DNA of 64,000 nucleotides from Aureispira sp. CCB-QB1. GTDB lineage: Bacteria > Bacteroidota > Bacteroidia > Chitinophagales > Saprospiraceae. Both the position numbers and the translations under genes were made by a program. The notes below the pieces were generated by a model. That model saw only the letters and a list, made by a program, of their open reading frames with translations, searched no databases and had not been told where the DNA came from. The DNA lies in assembly GCA_945870185.1 (NCBI GenBank), contig CAMBRK010000005.1, positions 1-64,000 on the forward strand, written 5' to 3'. This document shows, piece by piece, positions 61,586 through 64,000 of this stretch; position 1 is the first letter of the stretch; every line of letters begins with the position of its first letter.

Positions 61586-63412
61586 ATGCAAGCCACAAGG
61601 TTATTTGACTACATTAATATTCAATACGACAATGGACCACTTGAAAAATTTGTTGGAAGTAGGTCTGATAATGGTTGGAAATTTTATTCTACCAAAGAAG
61701 TAATAGATATGTCTAGAAAACTAGCATCGGGTCTATTAGATCTTGGTGTCAGTACAGGCGACAAAGTAGGACTAGTAGTATATAAAAATAGGCCCGAATG
61801 GGTCATCACTGATCTGGCAATTCAGTATATCGGAGCGATAGGAGTGCCAATGTACCCTACTATCAGCTCTCGGGAGTATGAGTATATCATGAACGAAGCA
61901 GAAGTTAAAGTATGTTTTGTCGGTATGGGTGATTTATATGATAAAGTATCTGACGCTCAAGCCAAAGTAGAAAGTCTTAAAAAAATTATTTGCTTTGATA
62001 AGCAAGGCGGTAGACCTTATTGGTTGGACTTCATGAATGATAAAAATCTTGAAAAAGTAGAATCCATAGTTCAAACGATAAAAACTGAAGATTTAGCTAC
62101 CATCATATATACATCAGGTACTACCGGGAACCCAAAAGGAGTGATGCTCACACATCAAAATATCATCAGTGTTACCAATAGTTGTTGCGATTTATTGCCA
62201 GTTAAAAAAGGAGAAAGAGTATTAAGTTTTTTACCCTTGTGCCATATTTTTGAAAGAGCAGTATTGTACGTTTATACCAATATAGGAACAGAAATATATT
62301 TTACAGGTACAGACAATTTGGGTGGAGAAAATGGGGATCTCGCGGATGTGAAGCCTCACTATTTTACCACTGTACCAAGACTTTTAGAAAAAGTATATGA
62401 AAAGATTTTTAATAAAGGTCTTGCATTGACAGGCGTCAAAAAGAAATTATTCTTCTGGGCACTAAGCTTGACTGATGATTTTGAACATGGAAAAAAATAT
62501 TCCGGTCTTGATGGAGTAAAAAGGAAAATTGCTGACAAACTGATTTTCAGTAAATGGAGAGCCGCATTAGGGGGAAATGTTAAAGCAATCGCTACTGGTG
62601 CGGCAGCATGCCCATCGAAAATTGCAAGAGTATTTTCAGCTGCAGGTATTACTATCACAGAAGGATATGGACTAACTGAGACATCACCAGTTTTGACACT
62701 CAATCATTATTATGATGGTAGTAACAAAATAGGAACTGTAGGAGTTCCTCTAGATATGTGCGACATCGTCATAGATAGATCAGAAGGTGAGTACAATGAA
62801 GGAGAAGGTGAAATCCTAGCAGCAGGGCCCAATATCATGCTTGGATATTATAAACAACCAGAACAAACCGCAGCTGTGTTTAAAGAGCTTAATGGTAAAA
62901 CCTATTTCCGGACAGGAGATATAGGTACCTTTGTACCAGGGCCAAATGGTAAAAAATACCTTAAGATTACTGATCGCAAAAAAGAACTACTGAAAACTTC
63001 AGGTGGAAAATATGTAGCTCCTGCACCAATAGAATCCATATTGAAAGAGGATTTTCTTATAGAACAAGCTATGGTAGTAGGTGATGGACAAAAATTTGTT
63101 TCTGCGCTGATTGTTCCAGCTGGAGAAGCACTTCAGTCATGGTGTGAGCTGCACCAAATCCCATGGACATCACTAGATGACATGGTACACCATAAAGCTG
63201 TCAATGCTAAGTTTCAGGAGATCATTACACATATCAACCCACAGTTTAGCCACATAGAACAAATCAAAAAATTTGCTCTCTTGCCGACGACATGGGAACC
63301 CATCAGAAATGATGGTAGCGAATCAGAGCTCACTCCTACCATGAAACTCAAGCGTAGAGTTATCCTTACAAAATTTGCAGCAGAAATAGAGCGTATCTAT
63401 AAAGATGCATAA
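61586..63412 (+). CDS. Long-chain acyl-CoA synthetase (AMP-binding)
   Basis: The 608-residue adenylate-forming enzyme activates fatty acids to acyl-CoA. AMP-binding motif YTSGTTGNPKG (175-185), GYGLTETSPV (aromatic/ATP site), YFRTGDIG, and C-terminal DRKKELLKTSGGKYVAP are all intact. It is of the large FadD15-like type. The GNAT-type gene starts inside its last codons (8-base overlap), so the two are translationally linked. A TATCTTTA minus-7-like box lies near 61540. Confidence 0.92.
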   Translation: MQATRLFDYINIQYDNGPLEKFVGSRSDNGWKFYSTKEVIDMSRKLASGLLDLGVSTGDKVGLVVYKNRPEWVITDLAIQYIGAIGVPMYPTISSREYEYIMNEAEVKVCFVGMGDLYDKVSDAQAKVESLKKIICFDKQGGRPYWLDFMNDKNLEKVESIVQTIKTEDLATIIYTSGTTGNPKGVMLTHQNIISVTNSCCDLLPVKKGERVLSFLPLCHIFERAVLYVYTNIGTEIYFTGTDNLGGENGDLADVKPHYFTTVPRLLEKVYEKIFNKGLALTGVKKKLFFWALSLTDDFEHGKKYSGLDGVKRKIADKLIFSKWRAALGGNVKAIATGAAACPSKIARVFSAAGITITEGYGLTETSPVLTLNHYYDGSNKIGTVGVPLDMCDIVIDRSEGEYNEGEGEILAAGPNIMLGYYKQPEQTAAVFKELNGKTYFRTGDIGTFVPGPNGKKYLKITDRKKELLKTSGGKYVAPAPIESILKEDFLIEQAMVVGDGQKFVSALIVPAGEALQSWCELHQIPWTSLDDMVHHKAVNAKFQEIITHINPQFSHIEQIKKFALLPTTWEPIRNDGSESELTPTMKLKRRVILTKFAAEIERIYKDA

Positions 63413-64000
63413 GGTAAAAATTCAATATTTAAGCAGAAAAGATATCAACGAGAATGCCTGGAACCATGTTGTCAGGCATTCTCCTTTTAATAGGGTATAT
63501 GCTTACACCTGGTTTTTGGATGCTATGTCAGACTGGGCTTGGACGGGAATCGTGATTGGAAATTATGATGCTATATTTCCTGTATTGATCAAAAAAAAAT
63601 TATTACTTTCATACATTACCACACCACCTCTTTGTCAACAATTGGGACTCTTTATGATGGATGAAGATAATACAGTTTTATACTTAGACACTATCCAAAA
63701 ATCTTTCAAATTATATCTTAAAACAGAAGTGACTCTGCACATAGGAAGTAGTTTGCAAAGCCATTGCACTATCAGGACCAATCATATCCTGCCTTTAGAT
63801 GCACCTTATGAAATCCTAAAAAAAGGATATAATCGCAATACCACCAGAAATCTGAATACTGCAAATCAAGTTGAGACTAAAATCAAGCACATCCATGAAG
63901 TAAAAGCATTCCTAGACTTTGCTATGGATCATGAACCATCAGGCAGTATTAAACATATTTATACCCAATTACATCATTTGATCAGCCATACATTAATACA
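63405..64000 (+). CDS. GNAT/FemAB-like acyltransferase, partial
   Basis: Starts at ATG 63405, overlapping the end of the acyl-CoA synthetase gene by 8 bases, and stays open for 198 codons to the window edge. The N-terminal part has features of peptidoglycan bridge/GNAT-type proteins (HVVRHSPFNRVYAYTWFLD, DAIFPVLIKKKLLLSYITTPP, CQQLGLFMMDED). It may transfer an acyl or aminoacyl group in the envelope. The assignment is tentative because the C-terminal catalytic part is off the window. Confidence 0.65.
   Translation, partial: MHKVKIQYLSRKDINENAWNHVVRHSPFNRVYAYTWFLDAMSDWAWTGIVIGNYDAIFPVLIKKKLLLSYITTPPLCQQLGLFMMDEDNTVLYLDTIQKSFKLYLKTEVTLHIGSSLQSHCTIRTNHILPLDAPYEILKKGYNRNTTRNLNTANQVETKIKHIHEVKAFLDFAMDHEPSGSIKHIYTQLHHLISHTLI

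Overview
The window is AT-rich bacterial chromosome from the phylum Bacteroidota, most likely a Saprospiraceae/Chitinophagales-type environmental lineage. The evidence is a PorX response regulator (type IX secretion), a secreted protein with a type B sorting domain, DUF4270 and DUF4290 proteins beside glmS, and many promoters of the Bacteroidota form (TTG or TTTG, about 19-21 bases, then TAnnTTTG). Start codons usually lack a Shine-Dalgarno sequence. No rRNA, tRNA, CRISPR array, prophage or complete insertion sequence is visible.

Layout. 1-1.8 kb: a PII signalling gene broken by a one-base frameshift and an RNA ligase. 2-8 kb: a TetR-led operon for a type I-like exporter (ABC protein, HlyD-type adaptor, TolC-type outer membrane factor), then a small MscS channel and a Kazal-domain lipoprotein. 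8-12.3 kb: three exported beta-propeller proteins next to a membrane-spanning winged-helix regulator. 12.3-14 kb: tandem repeats and an AAA ATPase/nuclease-like gene, flanked by two copies of an ABC-gene 3' end (one a remnant). 14-19.2 kb: a tetR-tolC-MacA-FtsX-LolD-type efflux operon. 19.4-22.6 kb: an HchA, SDR, membrane protein and AraC cluster that looks like an electrophile or carbonyl stress unit. 22.9-36 kb: housekeeping and envelope genes (GT4, coaX, serine hydrolase, TauE, mce, type IX cargo, thioredoxin, paaI, hpt, M28 peptidase). 35.4 kb: a probable small RNA. 36-45 kb: cutC, DUF819, SCP2, acyl-CoA dehydrogenase, a half-length GT5 protein, DUF4270, glmS, DUF4290. 45-64 kb: VPS10-like propeller protein, CLC channel, porX, HD hydrolase, DUF1295, GH3/beta-lactamase fusion, TMTC-like TPR protein, acyl-CoA synthetase and a truncated GNAT/FemAB-like gene.

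The most interesting signal is at 8-12.3 kb. Two sites (10147-10173 and 11388-11414) each carry three TGGTAA-type direct repeats with identical 11/10 base spacing. Each sits 31-32 bases upstream of an identical TACATTTG minus-7 box, before the WD40/BNR operon and before the Reg_prop gene. The second site also lies in the divergent promoter region of a regulator with a periplasmic sensor domain, one membrane helix and a cytoplasmic OmpR-type winged helix. This looks like a small membrane-regulator regulon that controls surface beta-propeller proteins.

Other notable signals are a promoter plus hairpin plus terminator unit encoding a roughly 75-nt RNA (35387-35463), two families of dispersed intergenic repeats (65/59287 and 14847/55881), a 48-bp loopless inverted repeat (7951-7998), and a GT5 protein that keeps only the N-terminal half.
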